Below, piece by piece: positions 44,472 through 53,903 of a stretch of 64,000 nt of DNA. The stretch lies in the NCBI GenBank assembly GCA_963737625.1, contig CAVTTK010000002.1, positions 1,736,001 through 1,800,000 of the forward strand, in the 5' to 3' direction. Source of the stretch: Bog-756 sp963737625 (GTDB lineage: Bacteria; Actinomycetota; Acidimicrobiia; Acidimicrobiales; RAAP-2). A program made the translations under genes and the position numbers. Each line of letters opens with the position of its first letter. The first letter of the stretch is position 1. The notes below the pieces were generated by a model. The model saw only the letters and a list, made by a program, of their open reading frames with translations, was not told where the DNA came from and did not search any database.

Positions 44472-45418
44472 ACACGCTGGTGTCCGGGGCTTCGGGCCTC
44501 ATCGGGACCGCCCTGGTGGAGCGACTGCTGGGGGAGGGCCACACGGTCACCCGCCTGGTGCGCGGCGATCCCTCCTCCAGAGGACGACCTTCGGACCAGG
44601 GACCGGGCTCGGAGACCGGCACCGTCCGTTGGGCCCCCGACCGGGGCCAGATCGACGTGACCGGACTGGACCGGGCCGGGCCGTTCGACGGCGTGGTCCA
44701 TCTGGCCGGGGCCGGCATCGGGGACCGGCGCTGGTCGCTCCGCCGCAAACAGGTGATCCTGGACAGCCGGACCGACTCCACGCGGCTCCTGGTCGACACC
44801 CTGCTCCGCCTCGCCGAACGACCTCCGGTGCTGGTCAGCGCCTCGGCCGTCGGCTTCTACGGCGACCGGGGCAACGAGGTGCTCACGGAGGACTCGACAT
44901 CGGGCACCGGGTATCTGGCCGAGGTGTGCCGGGCGTGGGAGGCGGCGGCCCGACCGGCGGCCGAGGCCGGGGTCAGGACCGTATGCCTCCGCACCGGCAT
45001 CGTCCTCAGCCGCCACGGCGGCGCCTGGGGCAAACAGCTCCCCCTGTTCCGGGTGGGCCTCGGCGGGAGGATGGGACCAGGCGACCAGTACCGCAGCTGG
45101 ATCACGCTCGACGACGAGATCGGCGCCGTCCTGCACTGCCTCACCGATGACGGACTGTCGGGCCCGGTCAACGCCACCGCCCCCGCCCCGGCCACTGACG
45201 GCCAGCTGGCCTCGGCCATCGGGGCCGCGCTCCACCGGCCCACGGTGATGGTGGTCCCGTCGGTGGCCTTGCGGCTGGCGCTCGGGGCCGAGATGGCCGA
45301 TGAGTTGGTCCTCGGTGGCCAACGGGTTCTGCCCACCCGACTCACCGAGCGGGGCTACGCCTTCGCCCATCCGGAGCTCCACGAGGCGGTCCGATCCGTC
45401 CTGCTCGGACCGGATTGA
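44468..45418 (+). CDS. TIGR01777 family NAD-dependent epimerase/dehydratase-like protein
   Basis: A 316-residue extended-SDR-fold protein: LVSGASGLIGTALVERLL at the N terminus, VHLAGAGIGDRRWS, SASAVGFYGDRG with the Tyr of the SDR site, and the C-terminal DUF1731 region (NATAPAPATDGQLA, VLPTRLTERGYAFAHP). These features identify the YfcH/TIGR01777 family, whose reaction is not established. Confidence 0.9.
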   Translation: MNTLVSGASGLIGTALVERLLGEGHTVTRLVRGDPSSRGRPSDQGPGSETGTVRWAPDRGQIDVTGLDRAGPFDGVVHLAGAGIGDRRWSLRRKQVILDSRTDSTRLLVDTLLRLAERPPVLVSASAVGFYGDRGNEVLTEDSTSGTGYLAEVCRAWEAAARPAAEAGVRTVCLRTGIVLSRHGGAWGKQLPLFRVGLGGRMGPGDQYRSWITLDDEIGAVLHCLTDDGLSGPVNATAPAPATDGQLASAIGAALHRPTVMVVPSVALRLALGAEMADELVLGGQRVLPTRLTERGYAFAHPELHEAVRSVLLGPD

Positions 45419-45642
45419 CCCCGGGTGTCACCTGGCCGCCGTCGGTCCCGGGGGGCCGGACGGCCCGGGTACGCTGGGCCACGGGGCGGTTCGGATCGGG
45501 TACGCCCGTGGGCGTCCCGGTGGCTAGTTCCGGGGGACGGTCCCGCCGTCGCACCGGGCAGGTGTCCCGGGCCCAGGACCACCCGGTGGCCCAGCCCGAC
45601 CCACCGAGCACGCAGCAACCACACACAAGGGGGACAGCACGC

Positions 45643-46905
45643 ATGACCACGGCCACCGACGTCGGCCTCGAGGATCCGGACGCCACCGGTGACGGCGGCC
45701 TCGGACGCCAACAGTTCGCCACCGAGGCCCGGACCTTCCTCGCCGCGCACGCCGCTGAGCGCATGGACGAGGATTTCGTCTGGGGCGAGGGCGCCGAGAC
45801 GGTCAGCCTGCTTCCCGAGCGGACCCCGGAAGAGGACCTCGCCGACCTGGCTGTGGCCCGGGAGTGGGCACGAACGGTCTACGACGCCGGATTCGGCTGG
45901 ATCAGCGGACCCCCCGCCTACGGGGGCCGGGGGCTTCCGCGCGACTACCAGCGGATCTACAACTCGGTGGCTCACGACTACGCCACCCCGTCGATGTCCG
46001 CCTACGGGATCGGCCTGGGCATGGTGGCTCCCACGATCCTGGCCCACGCCACCGAAGAGGTGAAGCAGGCCTATCTGGCCAAGATGCACCGGGGCGACAT
46101 CGTGGCCTGCCAGCTGTTCAGCGAGCCCGGGAGCGGCTCCGACCTGGCCTCGCTGCAGACACGAGCGGTCCAGGACGGCGACGAGTGGATCGTCAACGGT
46201 CAGAAGGTCTGGACCTCGGGGGCCCAGTTCTCCGACATCGGCGAGGTCATCTGCCGGACCGACCCGGACCTGCCCAAGCACCGGGGGCTGACCGGGTTCG
46301 TGGTGGACATGCACGCGCCCGGGGTGGAGGTGCGTCCACTGCGCCAGATGACCGGTGGATCCTCCTTCAACGAGGTGTTCTTCACCGACGTGCGCATTCC
46401 CGACACCCACCGGCTCGGCGACGTCAACGGCGGCTGGACGGTGGCCCTGACCACCCTCATGAACGAGCGGGCCGCCATCGGCGGGGGCGGGGGCGGCGTG
46501 GGACTGCCCACCACCACCCGGATCATCGAGATGGTCCGGGCCCTCGGGCGCGCCGGTGACCCGCTCATCCGCCAGCAGCTGGCCTCGGTGATCATCAACG
46601 AGCGAGTGGCCGGCTACACCAACCTGCGGGCCATGGCCAAGATCGCCGTGGGGCAGCTCCCCGGCCCGGAGATGTCGCTGGCCAAGCTGTCGTTGACGGC
46701 CAACATGCTCCGCACCTCCGAGTTGGTGTCCTCGGTCCTGGGTCCGAGCCTCACCGCCGATACGGGTACCTGGGGCACCTACGCCTGGTCCGACTACGTC
46801 CTCAGTGCCCCGGGCATGAGGATCGCCGGTGGGACCGACGAGGTGCTCCGCAACGTGCTCGGCGAACGCGTGCTCGGACTGCCCAAGGACCCCCCGGTCA
46901 GCTGA
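45643..46905 (+). CDS. Acyl-CoA dehydrogenase (actinobacterial FadE type)
   Basis: A 420-residue flavoprotein dehydrogenase with CQLFSEPGSGSDLASLQTRA, VNGQKVWTSGAQFSD, FFTDVRIPDTHRLGDVNGGW and C-terminal GGTDEVLRNVLGERVLGLP. It resembles the sterol/long-chain FadE subunits of actinobacteria, some of which work as heteromers; no partner gene is adjacent. The ATG has AAGGGGGA upstream, while the in-frame 5' extension lacks homology. A poly-Gly run (GGGGGG) lies near residue 285. Confidence 0.87.
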   Translation: MTTATDVGLEDPDATGDGGLGRQQFATEARTFLAAHAAERMDEDFVWGEGAETVSLLPERTPEEDLADLAVAREWARTVYDAGFGWISGPPAYGGRGLPRDYQRIYNSVAHDYATPSMSAYGIGLGMVAPTILAHATEEVKQAYLAKMHRGDIVACQLFSEPGSGSDLASLQTRAVQDGDEWIVNGQKVWTSGAQFSDIGEVICRTDPDLPKHRGLTGFVVDMHAPGVEVRPLRQMTGGSSFNEVFFTDVRIPDTHRLGDVNGGWTVALTTLMNERAAIGGGGGGVGLPTTTRIIEMVRALGRAGDPLIRQQLASVIINERVAGYTNLRAMAKIAVGQLPGPEMSLAKLSLTANMLRTSELVSSVLGPSLTADTGTWGTYAWSDYVLSAPGMRIAGGTDEVLRNVLGERVLGLPKDPPVS

Positions 46906-47073
46906 CGCCGAAGGCCGGGCGGGGGCGAGGCGTTGGGGCGCCTGCCCGTCATTCCTCGAGGTCGAGCCGCCGTCGGACCGCGGCCTCCTCCGTGCCGTGG
47001 GTCGTGGGACCAGACGACCGGGAGGGTGCGCTAGCGGCCGTCGGGGTGGGACCGGGGGTCCCGCGGAGCCGAT
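46906..47073. other. Intergenic region between convergent acyl-CoA dehydrogenase and rnhB
   Basis: No gene is supported here. The only clear structure is a small hairpin, GGGACC-ggg-GGTCCC, at 47048-47062 next to the rnhB stop, which may terminate transcription. Confidence 0.45.
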
Positions 47074-47760
47074 CTACCGGAACACCAGGTCGTCCACGAA
47101 GGACCACGACCGGCGGTGGATGGAGGTCAGGCCGAAGCCGGACAGAGCCGTCCGGTGGGAAGGGGACGGGTAGCCCTTGTTCTGGTCGAAGTCGAAGGGA
47201 GGGAAGCTCTCGGCCCAGGACCGCATCATGCGGTCACGGGTGACCTTGGCCAGGATGGACGCCGCAGCGATGGACAGACAGGTGGTGTCGCCGCGCACCA
47301 CCGTGCGGATGGCCGGCGGGGCCACCGCGTCCGGTTCCGGGTCCGGCTCGGTGACGTAGTCGTGGGCACCGTCCACCAGCACCACCTGGGGGGCCGTGGT
47401 CAACTCGGCCAGGGCCCGGCGGGCCGCCAGACGGAGGGCCCGGGTCATTCCGAGGTCGTCACACTCCTGGGGACTGGCGTGACCCACCGCCCACTCGGTG
47501 CACCACTCGGCGACCTTCGGATAGAGCTCTTCGCGTCGGGGCTCGGAGAGCAGTTTGGAGTCGCGGATCCCCCGGGGGGCCCTCCGGTCGAAGGCGTGGA
47601 CCACCACCCCCACCGAGACCGGGCCGGCCCAGGCGCCGCGACCCACCTCGTCCAGGCCGGCCACCAGCGGGAACCCTTCGGAGGCCATCGACCGCTCGAG
47701 TCGGTCGTTGGGGGGCTTCAGCCGTGATCGTGTCCCTGCGGTCGTGCGCTTGGATCCCAT
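47074..47760 (-). CDS. rnhB: Ribonuclease HII
   Basis: RNase HII cuts RNA in RNA/DNA hybrids and removes misinserted ribonucleotides. The active site is VAGLDEVGRGAWAG (Asp37, Glu38), with DSKLLSEPRREEL and VLVDGAHDY carrying a further acidic residue. The region KGYPSPSHRTALSGFGL is conserved. The ATG at 47760 is chosen because GGGAG lies 6 nt upstream. The basic N-terminal ~25 residues are an extension over the core family. Confidence 0.93.
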   Translation of the reverse strand: MGSKRTTAGTRSRLKPPNDRLERSMASEGFPLVAGLDEVGRGAWAGPVSVGVVVHAFDRRAPRGIRDSKLLSEPRREELYPKVAEWCTEWAVGHASPQECDDLGMTRALRLAARRALAELTTAPQVVLVDGAHDYVTEPDPEPDAVAPPAIRTVVRGDTTCLSIAAASILAKVTRDRMMRSWAESFPPFDFDQNKGYPSPSHRTALSGFGLTSIHRRSWSFVDDLVFR

Positions 47761-47947
47761 CGTTCGCTCCCGTGGACCGGTCGGCCGCATGGCCCGGATC
47801 GACAACCCATGGGAACATCACGTCCGTGCGTTGCCAGAATGAAGTCTGCTACACCGGAGGGGTCGGGGCGGGGTCCATCGGTCCCCACCCCGCAGGCAGG
47901 GGTTCTCGTCCGACCGACCGGTCGGCCACACCGAAGGGAAGGGTGCC

Positions 47948-48202
47948 ATGGGACTGATGGACAAGGTCAAGGCCGGTGCCGAAATCGGGATGGCCAAGGC
48001 CACCGAAGCGGGCAAGGCCGGGCAGGCCAAGCTCGATGCCGCGCAGGCCAAGCACAAGGCCGACGGCCTCCTCCGCGACCTCGGGGCCGCCGCCTACGCC
48101 GAGCACATGGGCCGGGGGGGCGACGACGCCACCCAGCAGGCCGAGCGCATCGTCGCCGAGCTCAAGGCCTACGAGGCCGAGTACGGGCCCATCGCTTCGT
48201 GA
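47948..48202 (+). CDS. Small Ala/Lys-rich helical protein coupled to alpha-mannosidase
   Basis: An 84-residue protein, almost entirely helical by composition, with heptad-like Ala/Lys spacing (MDKVKAGAEIGMAKATEAGK) and a more acidic C terminus. No family is recognised. The ATG has AAGGGAAG upstream. Its TGA overlaps the next gene's GTG as GTGA, so translation is coupled. It is cytoplasmic by sequence; the role is unknown. Confidence 0.65.
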   Translation: MGLMDKVKAGAEIGMAKATEAGKAGQAKLDAAQAKHKADGLLRDLGAAAYAEHMGRGGDDATQQAERIVAELKAYEAEYGPIAS

Positions 48203-50895
48203 CCGGCACGGAGACGTCCCCGGGAGCGCCCCGTCGGGTGGCGGTCGTCCCCCACACCCACTGGGACCGGGAGTGGTATGAGCCCTTCCAGACCTTCCGC
48301 CTGAAGCTGGTCCGCCTGGTCGACGGGCTGTTGGACCAGATGGAGCAGGACAGCTCGTACCGCCACTTCCTCCTCGACGGCCAGCTGGCGGTCATCGACG
48401 ACTATCTGGAGATACGTCCCGAGAACGAAGCCCGTCTGGCCGCCCTCACCGGGGCCGGAAGGATCACGGTCGGTCCCTGGTACATCCTGATGGACGAGTT
48501 CCTGGCATCGGGCGAGACCATCGTCCGCAACCTGCAGGCCGGCCTCCGACGGGCCACGGCCTTCGGAGGGGCGATGGACGTGGGGTACCTGCCCGACATG
48601 TTCGGCCATGTGGCCCAGATGCCCCAGATCCTGGCCGAGGCGGGCTTCGACCATGCCGTGGTGTGGCGGGGCGTGCCCTCGGCCATCGACCGCAACGCCT
48701 TCCGGTGGGAGGCCCCCGACGGCTCCCACGTCCGGGCCGAGTACCTGGTGGCCGGCTACGGCAACGGGGCCGCCCTCCCCGACGACGCCAAGGCCCTGGT
48801 CCGCCGGCTGCAGGCCCACATCGACGAGTTCGGGGAGTTCATCCACCCCGGCGACCCCCTGCTGTTGATGAACGGCTCCGACCACCTGCGCCCCCAACCG
48901 TGGCTGGGCCGTGTGGTGGCCGAGGCCAACCAGGCCCAGGGGGAGTTCGACCTGGCCGTCTCGTCGCTCCCCGACTACCTGCGTTCGGCACCCACCGAGG
49001 GGCTACCCCGATGGCGGGGCGAACTGCGCTCGGGATTCCGGTCCAACCTGCTGATGGGGGTGGGATCCAACCGGGTCGACGTCAAGCAGGCCTCGGCGCG
49101 GGCCGAGCGGTCCCTGGAGCGCCTGGCCGAACCGCTGTCCGCCCTGTTCCTGTCGGCCGGGGAGTGGCCGGAGACCCTCCTGGAGCTGGCCTGGACACTG
49201 ATGCTCCGCAACGCCGCCCACGACTCCATCTGCGCCTGCTCGGTCGACGACGTGGTCGACGCCGTGCTCCACCGCTACGCCGAGGCCCGCCACATCGGCC
49301 AGGGTCTGGCCGACGAGGCCCTGGCCTCGGTCGGGCGTTCCATGGCCGATCCCGGCCCTGTGGTGGTCAACCCCTCGGCCCCCGAGCGCGGCGGCCTGGT
49401 CGAGGTGGTGGTCCCGGCGGTCGGTGAGGTCGGTGGGCACATCCAGGTCCTCTCGGAGCGGGCGGGAGCGCCGGGATCGATCACCCTCGACGGGGCCACG
49501 GTACTGACCATGTTGGGGCTGATCCAGGGGGCCCGGATCGGCGACGACATGTACATCACGGACGTCTCGCTGGCCGAGGACGAGACCGGGTTGGACATCA
49601 CCCTGGTCATCGGCACCGAGGCTCGGGACGGCATCCCGGTCGAGGAGGTCAAGCGGGAGCTCTACACCAAGCTGACGGCGCGCCCGGAGACCGAGGTGCG
49701 GCTCACGCTGGACCAGCCACCGGTGCGGCGCATCCTGGCCCGCCAGGACGACGTGCCCGGGTTCGGCTGGTCCCGGTTCAGCGCCGCTCCCCTCACCCAT
49801 CCCGTCGGGGTGCACGGGGGCGATGAACCGGGTCCGGTGACGCTGGCCAACGGCTTGGTGACGGTGGTGATCGACGCCGGCGACGGCACGTTCTCCATCG
49901 ACGGAATCCCCGGATACGGGAAACTGGTCGACGGGGGCGACTACGGCGATACCTACAACTACTCCCCTCCCGCCGTGGATTCGGTGACGGATACACCCGA
50001 CTCGGTCTCGATCACCGTCGACGAGCGGGGGCCGGTGCGGGCCATCGCCACCGTCACCGCCACCTACACCTGGCCCGACCGGGTGGACGAGGCGTCCAAA
50101 TCCCGGGTCGGCGGCCACCGGGTCCCCGTGGTCACCACGCTCGAGCTCCGGGCCGACGAGGCCGTCGTGCGGGTGGCCACCCGGTTCGTCAATCCGTCCC
50201 GGGACCACCGCCTGCGGGTGCACCTGCCGCTGCCCGAGCCGGCGTCCACGTCGCGGGCGGAGTGCGCCTTCACCCTGGTCGAGCGGGGCCTCGAGGCCGA
50301 GGGCCGCCCCGACGAGGCCGGCATCCCCACCTTCCCGTCCCACCGGTTCGTCTCCAGCGGCGGGCTCACCGTGGTCCACGAAGGGTTGCTGGAGTACGAG
50401 TTGGTCGACATCGGAAGCGACGGGGACCGGGCGTCGACCCTGGCCCTCACCCTGGTCCGGGCCACCGGCATGCTGTCGCGTCTCGGTATGTCCCTCCGAC
50501 CGTTGCCGGCCGGGCCCATGATGGCCATCGAGGGACCTCAGCTGCTCGGGCCGGTCGAGGTGCACTACGCCTTGGCCGTGGGGGACGTCGACCCCTACCG
50601 GTTGGCCACCGAGGTCCTCGATCCCCTGCTGACGGCCGGTTCGTTCGGCGGTGGTGACCGCTCCGGCCGCGGCTCGGCCCTCAGCGTGCGCGGCGCCGAG
50701 GTCTCCGCCGTCCGGCGTTCGGCCGGTCAGCTCGAGGTGCGTGTGTTCAATCCCGGCCCGACCCCTACGTCGGTCGAGATGGCCGGTCGGTCGGGGTGGC
50801 TGGTCGACCTACGGGGACGTCCCGTCTCTCCGTTCGAGGGCAGCTTCGAGCTCCGGTCCCAGGGCATCGCCACCGCCCGCCTGGACGGGGGGTAA
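48199..50895 (+). CDS. Glycoside hydrolase family 38 alpha-mannosidase
   Basis: An 898-residue GH38 enzyme. The zinc site is PHTHWDREWYEPF (His21, Asp23), the catalytic nucleophile is Asp133 in GYLPDMFGHV, and a further zinc His lies in NAAHDSICACSVDDVVDAV. The C-terminal half is the beta-sandwich domain. It hydrolyses alpha-mannosyl linkages; there is no signal peptide, so an intracellular substrate such as a mannosylated metabolite or recycled glycan is likely. It has a GTG start coupled to the upstream small gene. Its last 87 bp overlap the opposite-strand cyclase gene. Confidence 0.92.
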   Translation: MTGTETSPGAPRRVAVVPHTHWDREWYEPFQTFRLKLVRLVDGLLDQMEQDSSYRHFLLDGQLAVIDDYLEIRPENEARLAALTGAGRITVGPWYILMDEFLASGETIVRNLQAGLRRATAFGGAMDVGYLPDMFGHVAQMPQILAEAGFDHAVVWRGVPSAIDRNAFRWEAPDGSHVRAEYLVAGYGNGAALPDDAKALVRRLQAHIDEFGEFIHPGDPLLLMNGSDHLRPQPWLGRVVAEANQAQGEFDLAVSSLPDYLRSAPTEGLPRWRGELRSGFRSNLLMGVGSNRVDVKQASARAERSLERLAEPLSALFLSAGEWPETLLELAWTLMLRNAAHDSICACSVDDVVDAVLHRYAEARHIGQGLADEALASVGRSMADPGPVVVNPSAPERGGLVEVVVPAVGEVGGHIQVLSERAGAPGSITLDGATVLTMLGLIQGARIGDDMYITDVSLAEDETGLDITLVIGTEARDGIPVEEVKRELYTKLTARPETEVRLTLDQPPVRRILARQDDVPGFGWSRFSAAPLTHPVGVHGGDEPGPVTLANGLVTVVIDAGDGTFSIDGIPGYGKLVDGGDYGDTYNYSPPAVDSVTDTPDSVSITVDERGPVRAIATVTATYTWPDRVDEASKSRVGGHRVPVVTTLELRADEAVVRVATRFVNPSRDHRLRVHLPLPEPASTSRAECAFTLVERGLEAEGRPDEAGIPTFPSHRFVSSGGLTVVHEGLLEYELVDIGSDGDRASTLALTLVRATGMLSRLGMSLRPLPAGPMMAIEGPQLLGPVEVHYALAVGDVDPYRLATEVLDPLLTAGSFGGGDRSGRGSALSVRGAEVSAVRRSAGQLEVRVFNPGPTPTSVEMAGRSGWLVDLRGRPVSPFEGSFELRSQGIATARLDGG

Positions 50896-52188
50896 GTCGG
50901 ACCGGTCGGCGGTGGGCTCCGGCACCGACGAACCCCGGGGCGCTCCGGCCGGGACGGTCCCACCGCTGACGGCCTTCTCGCCCCGGTCGCGGAGGTCGTC
51001 GAGCTCGCGCAGGACACCCTCCAGGCGCTCCCACCGCATGTTGCGTCGGCGGTCGGCCCCCGGAGGGGCACCCGAGCGCGACAGCTTCCACACCTGAATG
51101 CGCCCGATGTCCTTCAGGTTGCGGGTCCGGAGCGCCCTCAGGGCGAATCCGGGCACCTCGTCGCCGTCGGCCTCGTCGGATCGTTCGTTCTCGAGGGCCA
51201 CCCTGAACTCGTCGGAGGCCAGCACGGTGCCCGGATTGGCCACGCCGACCAGACGGCTGGCCAGGTTGACCACGGGGCCGTAGAAGTCACCGTCCTGGAT
51301 CAGCACCGGGCCGACGGCCAGCGCCACTCGGACGTCGGAGAGCAGGTCGTCGTCGGCATAGGCCTCGGCCAGGCTCAATCCGATGGACGCCGCCCCGGTG
51401 GCCGTGGGCACCACGAACATGACCTCGTCGCCGATCATCTTGACCACCCGTCCGCCCAGGGCCACCACGGTGTCGTGGGCCAGGGCCTCGAAGCGCGACA
51501 CCACGGCGGCCAGTTCCTCGTCGTCCAGATGCTGGCTCAGCATGGTGAATCCCACCATGTCGGCAAAGCCCACGGCCAGGATGGGACTGGTGCCCTGGGT
51601 CTGCCCGCGGGCACGGTGGAGCATGGCCCTCCGGGTGGCGGCCTGGAGGTGGCGGCGCCAGACGTACTCGAGGAGCCGGGCCATGGCCGGCAACGACATC
51701 TCCGCCTGCCGGGCGAACCGGTCGGCGTCGACGATGCTGTCACCCGTGCCCATCAGGATGGGGGTGGTTCCCGGGCCGGCCTGCGCCTCGGCGATGCGGG
51801 CCATCGACGATCCGATGACCCGGGCCATCTGCACGGCCGAGTCGGTGTCGACCAGACCCATGGCCACCATGGCCTGGAACAGCCGGACAGCCTCGATGTC
51901 CATGTCGGTGAAGACCGGGTCGTCATCGCCCACGTCGAGGAAGCCCAGGGCGCGCCAGAAGCGCCGCGCCGTGTCGATGGCGATGTCGGTGGTCTCGGCC
52001 ACCTCGGCCTGGGTCATGCGATGCCGGGCCGGAACCACCATCCGGTCGACGACCAGGAGGTCGAGGACATCGTCGGCCGCGGCGCGGTCGATCTCGTCCT
52101 CGGTGCAGCCGAGTTCGATCAGCAGCGTCCGCACCCGGTGCAACGCCTCGCTGCGGGCCTGACCGGTGATGGCTGGGTCGTCCGGCAC
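50809..52188 (-). CDS. Class III adenylyl/guanylyl cyclase with N-terminal regulatory domain
   Basis: A 459-residue protein. Residues ~1-200 form a helical regulatory region like that of M. tuberculosis cyclases Rv1264/Rv2212 (LGCTEDEIDRAAADDVLDLL, MTQAEVAETTDI). The catalytic domain (~200-375) has the metal residues in GFADMVGFTMLS and KMIGDEVMF, and YGPVVNLASRLV. It should make cAMP in the cytosol as a dimer. The tail (~375-459) is Arg/Pro/Gly-rich. A -10 box 7 nt upstream favours the GTG at 52188 over that at 52197. The 3' end overlaps the mannosidase gene. Confidence 0.88.
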   Translation of the reverse strand: MPDDPAITGQARSEALHRVRTLLIELGCTEDEIDRAAADDVLDLLVVDRMVVPARHRMTQAEVAETTDIAIDTARRFWRALGFLDVGDDDPVFTDMDIEAVRLFQAMVAMGLVDTDSAVQMARVIGSSMARIAEAQAGPGTTPILMGTGDSIVDADRFARQAEMSLPAMARLLEYVWRRHLQAATRRAMLHRARGQTQGTSPILAVGFADMVGFTMLSQHLDDEELAAVVSRFEALAHDTVVALGGRVVKMIGDEVMFVVPTATGAASIGLSLAEAYADDDLLSDVRVALAVGPVLIQDGDFYGPVVNLASRLVGVANPGTVLASDEFRVALENERSDEADGDEVPGFALRALRTRNLKDIGRIQVWKLSRSGAPPGADRRRNMRWERLEGVLRELDDLRDRGEKAVSGGTVPAGAPRGSSVPEPTADRSDLPPVQAGGGDALGPELEAALERRDGTSP

Positions 52189-52195
52189 CCGCGAC

Positions 52196-52201
52196 ACCCT
52201 A
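52196..52201 (-). promoter_or_regulatory. -10 box (TAGGGT) for the cyclase gene
   Basis: Minus-strand TAGGGT is 7 nt before the GTG at 52188 and overlaps the alternative GTG at 52197, which argues against that earlier start. Confidence 0.42.
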
Positions 52202-52247
52202 CCGGGGAGGTGTGCGGTGCCCCAGGGACCCGAAGAGGGCGCCCCCC

Positions 52248-52253
52248 TACACT
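52248..52253 (+). promoter_or_regulatory. -10 box (TACACT) of leaderless fbiD promoter
   Basis: TACACT is 6 nt before the GTG at 52260. It favours that start over the internal ATG at 52308. Confidence 0.5.
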
Positions 52254-52259
52254 GGCCTG

Positions 52260-52886
52260 GTGCCTGACGCCTCACCAGCCATACCCGGTCCGGGGACCTC
52301 GCCGCACATGGGGTCCCGGGCCGTCCTGATTCCCGTGAAAGCGTTCGACCAAGCCAAGCGGCGCCTCCATCTGGCCCTGAGCGATCCCGAGCGCGCCGAC
52401 CTGTCGCGGGCCATGGCCGACCGCGTGGTCGGGGCCGCCCGTCCGCTCCCCGTGGCCGTGGTGTGCGACGACAACGACGTAGCCGAGTGGGCCCGTGAGC
52501 GCGGGGCCCTGGTCATCTGGGAGCCCGGCCGGGGCCTGAACGGAGCCGTGGAGGCTGGCGTAACCCATCTGGCGTCGATGGGCGTGGCGCACGTCACCGT
52601 GGCCCACGCCGATCTCCCCCGCGCCTCCGATCTGGCCACCGTGGGCGACGCTCCGGGCATCACGCTGGTGCCCGACCGCTACGGCAATGGCACCAACGTC
52701 ATCGCCCTGCCCGCGGGCACCGGGTTCCAGTTCTCCTACGGTCCCGGCTCGTTCGCCCGTCACCTGCTCGAGGCCCGGCGGCTCGCCCTCCCCTCCCGGA
52801 TCCTGGACCGACCCGACCTGGCCTGGGACGTGGACGAACCGGGTGATGTGGTCCCGGTGACGGCCGCCGGTCCATCGACCCCGTGA
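52260..52886 (+). CDS. fbiD: CofC/FbiD-type guanylyltransferase of coenzyme F420 synthesis
   Basis: A 208-residue nucleotidyltransferase: AVLIPVKAFDQAKRRLHLAL (substrate/GTP loop with RL), VTVAHADLPRASDL, DRYGNGTNVIALP and WDVDEPGDV are all family features. CofC/FbiD couples GTP with 2-phospholactate or phosphoenolpyruvate to start the F420 side chain. Other F420 genes are not in the window. The first ~16 residues before MGSRAVLIPVK depend on the leaderless GTG start. Confidence 0.87.
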   Translation: MPDASPAIPGPGTSPHMGSRAVLIPVKAFDQAKRRLHLALSDPERADLSRAMADRVVGAARPLPVAVVCDDNDVAEWARERGALVIWEPGRGLNGAVEAGVTHLASMGVAHVTVAHADLPRASDLATVGDAPGITLVPDRYGNGTNVIALPAGTGFQFSYGPGSFARHLLEARRLALPSRILDRPDLAWDVDEPGDVVPVTAAGPSTP

Positions 52887-53752
52887 CCGGACTCGGTGCC
52901 GGTATGGCCGGCGGTTCGGGTGCGGCGGGCGACCCCAGCGGACTGCCGGTGGGAGATCTGCTCACCGGAGGTGCGTGCACCGTCGACCAGCCGGTCCCGT
53001 CGTCCGCCCTGGCCATCGGGGCCCACCCCGACGACATCGAATTCGGTTGTGGCGCCACCCTGGCCAGGTGGGCCGCCGCCGGATGCCGCGTCCACCATCT
53101 GATCCTCACCGACGGCTCCAAGGGGAGCTGGGACCCGGGAGCCGACCTGGCGGAGCTGGTGGCCACCCGGGAGGCAGAGTGCCGGGCGGCGGCGGCGGTC
53201 ATCGACGGTCCCGTGGGTGGGACGGGCGTGAGCGGCGCGAACGGACCGCTGCTCCGGGTGCTGTTCCTCGGTCAGGTGGACGGTGAACTGGTCAACGACG
53301 TCGACGGGCGTCGGGAGGTGGCCCGAATCATCCGCCAGGTCCGTCCGGCCGCGCTGGTCGGGCATGACCCCTGGCGCCGCTACCGACTCCATCCCGACCA
53401 CCGGGCGGCAGGATTCCTCACACTCGATGCCCTGGTGGCGGCGCGCGATCCCCACTTCTTTCCGGAACTGGGGCTGGAGCCCCACCGACCGGACTCCCTG
53501 CTGCTGTTCGAAGCCGACCTGCCCAACCACGTCGAGGACGCCGCCGGCTTCGAAGGTCAGAAGATCGAGGCACTCCTGTGCCACCACAGCCAGTTCGAAT
53601 CGACCATGGGCATTTCCTCCGATGACGGCAGGCCGGGGGTGGACGACGAGTCCGCCGCCTTCGCCGCCAAGGTACGCCGTCAGCTCGGGGATCATGGATC
53701 CCTCGCTGGGCTGCCGTCCGGCGAGGCCTTCCACCGCATCACCGCCCTCTGA
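52883..53752 (+). CDS. PIG-L/LmbE family deacetylase
   Basis: A 289-residue zinc hydrolase. The metal site is GAHPDDIEFGCG (His48, Asp50, Asp51) with a second element YRLHPDHRAAG. Family members remove acetyl groups from GlcNAc-containing compounds, including the mycothiol (MshB) and mycothiol-conjugate (Mca) enzymes; I cannot tell which substrate applies. It starts at a GTG overlapping the fbiD stop (GTGA), so the two are coupled. Confidence 0.88.
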   Translation: MTGLGAGMAGGSGAAGDPSGLPVGDLLTGGACTVDQPVPSSALAIGAHPDDIEFGCGATLARWAAAGCRVHHLILTDGSKGSWDPGADLAELVATREAECRAAAAVIDGPVGGTGVSGANGPLLRVLFLGQVDGELVNDVDGRREVARIIRQVRPAALVGHDPWRRYRLHPDHRAAGFLTLDALVAARDPHFFPELGLEPHRPDSLLLFEADLPNHVEDAAGFEGQKIEALLCHHSQFESTMGISSDDGRPGVDDESAAFAAKVRRQLGDHGSLAGLPSGEAFHRITAL

Positions 53753-53862
53753 GCAACGCACCACCGGCTCGGGGCCGACGGGCACGGTCCCCGGCGACTT
53801 GGGAGGGCAGCCCGCAGAACGCACGGCACCGGCCCCGCCGGTGATCAGAACGGATGCAGGCG

Positions 53863-53894
53863 CGACACCAGGGGCCCATAGGCCCCTGGTGTCG
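53863..53894. terminator. Strong hairpin between convergent deacetylase and hup
   Basis: A perfect 14-bp stem, CGACACCAGGGGCC with its reverse complement, encloses the tetraloop CATA. It lies between convergent genes and can act for both strands. No T-run follows. Confidence 0.6.
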
Positions 53895-53903
53895 GCTCGA
53901 TCA

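Noticed and set aside
45419..45642. Small gene or RNA upstream of the second acyl-CoA dehydrogenase
   Set aside because: The open frames have no ribosome binding site or recognisable composition; nothing beyond a possible TACGCT promoter box near 45470 is visible.
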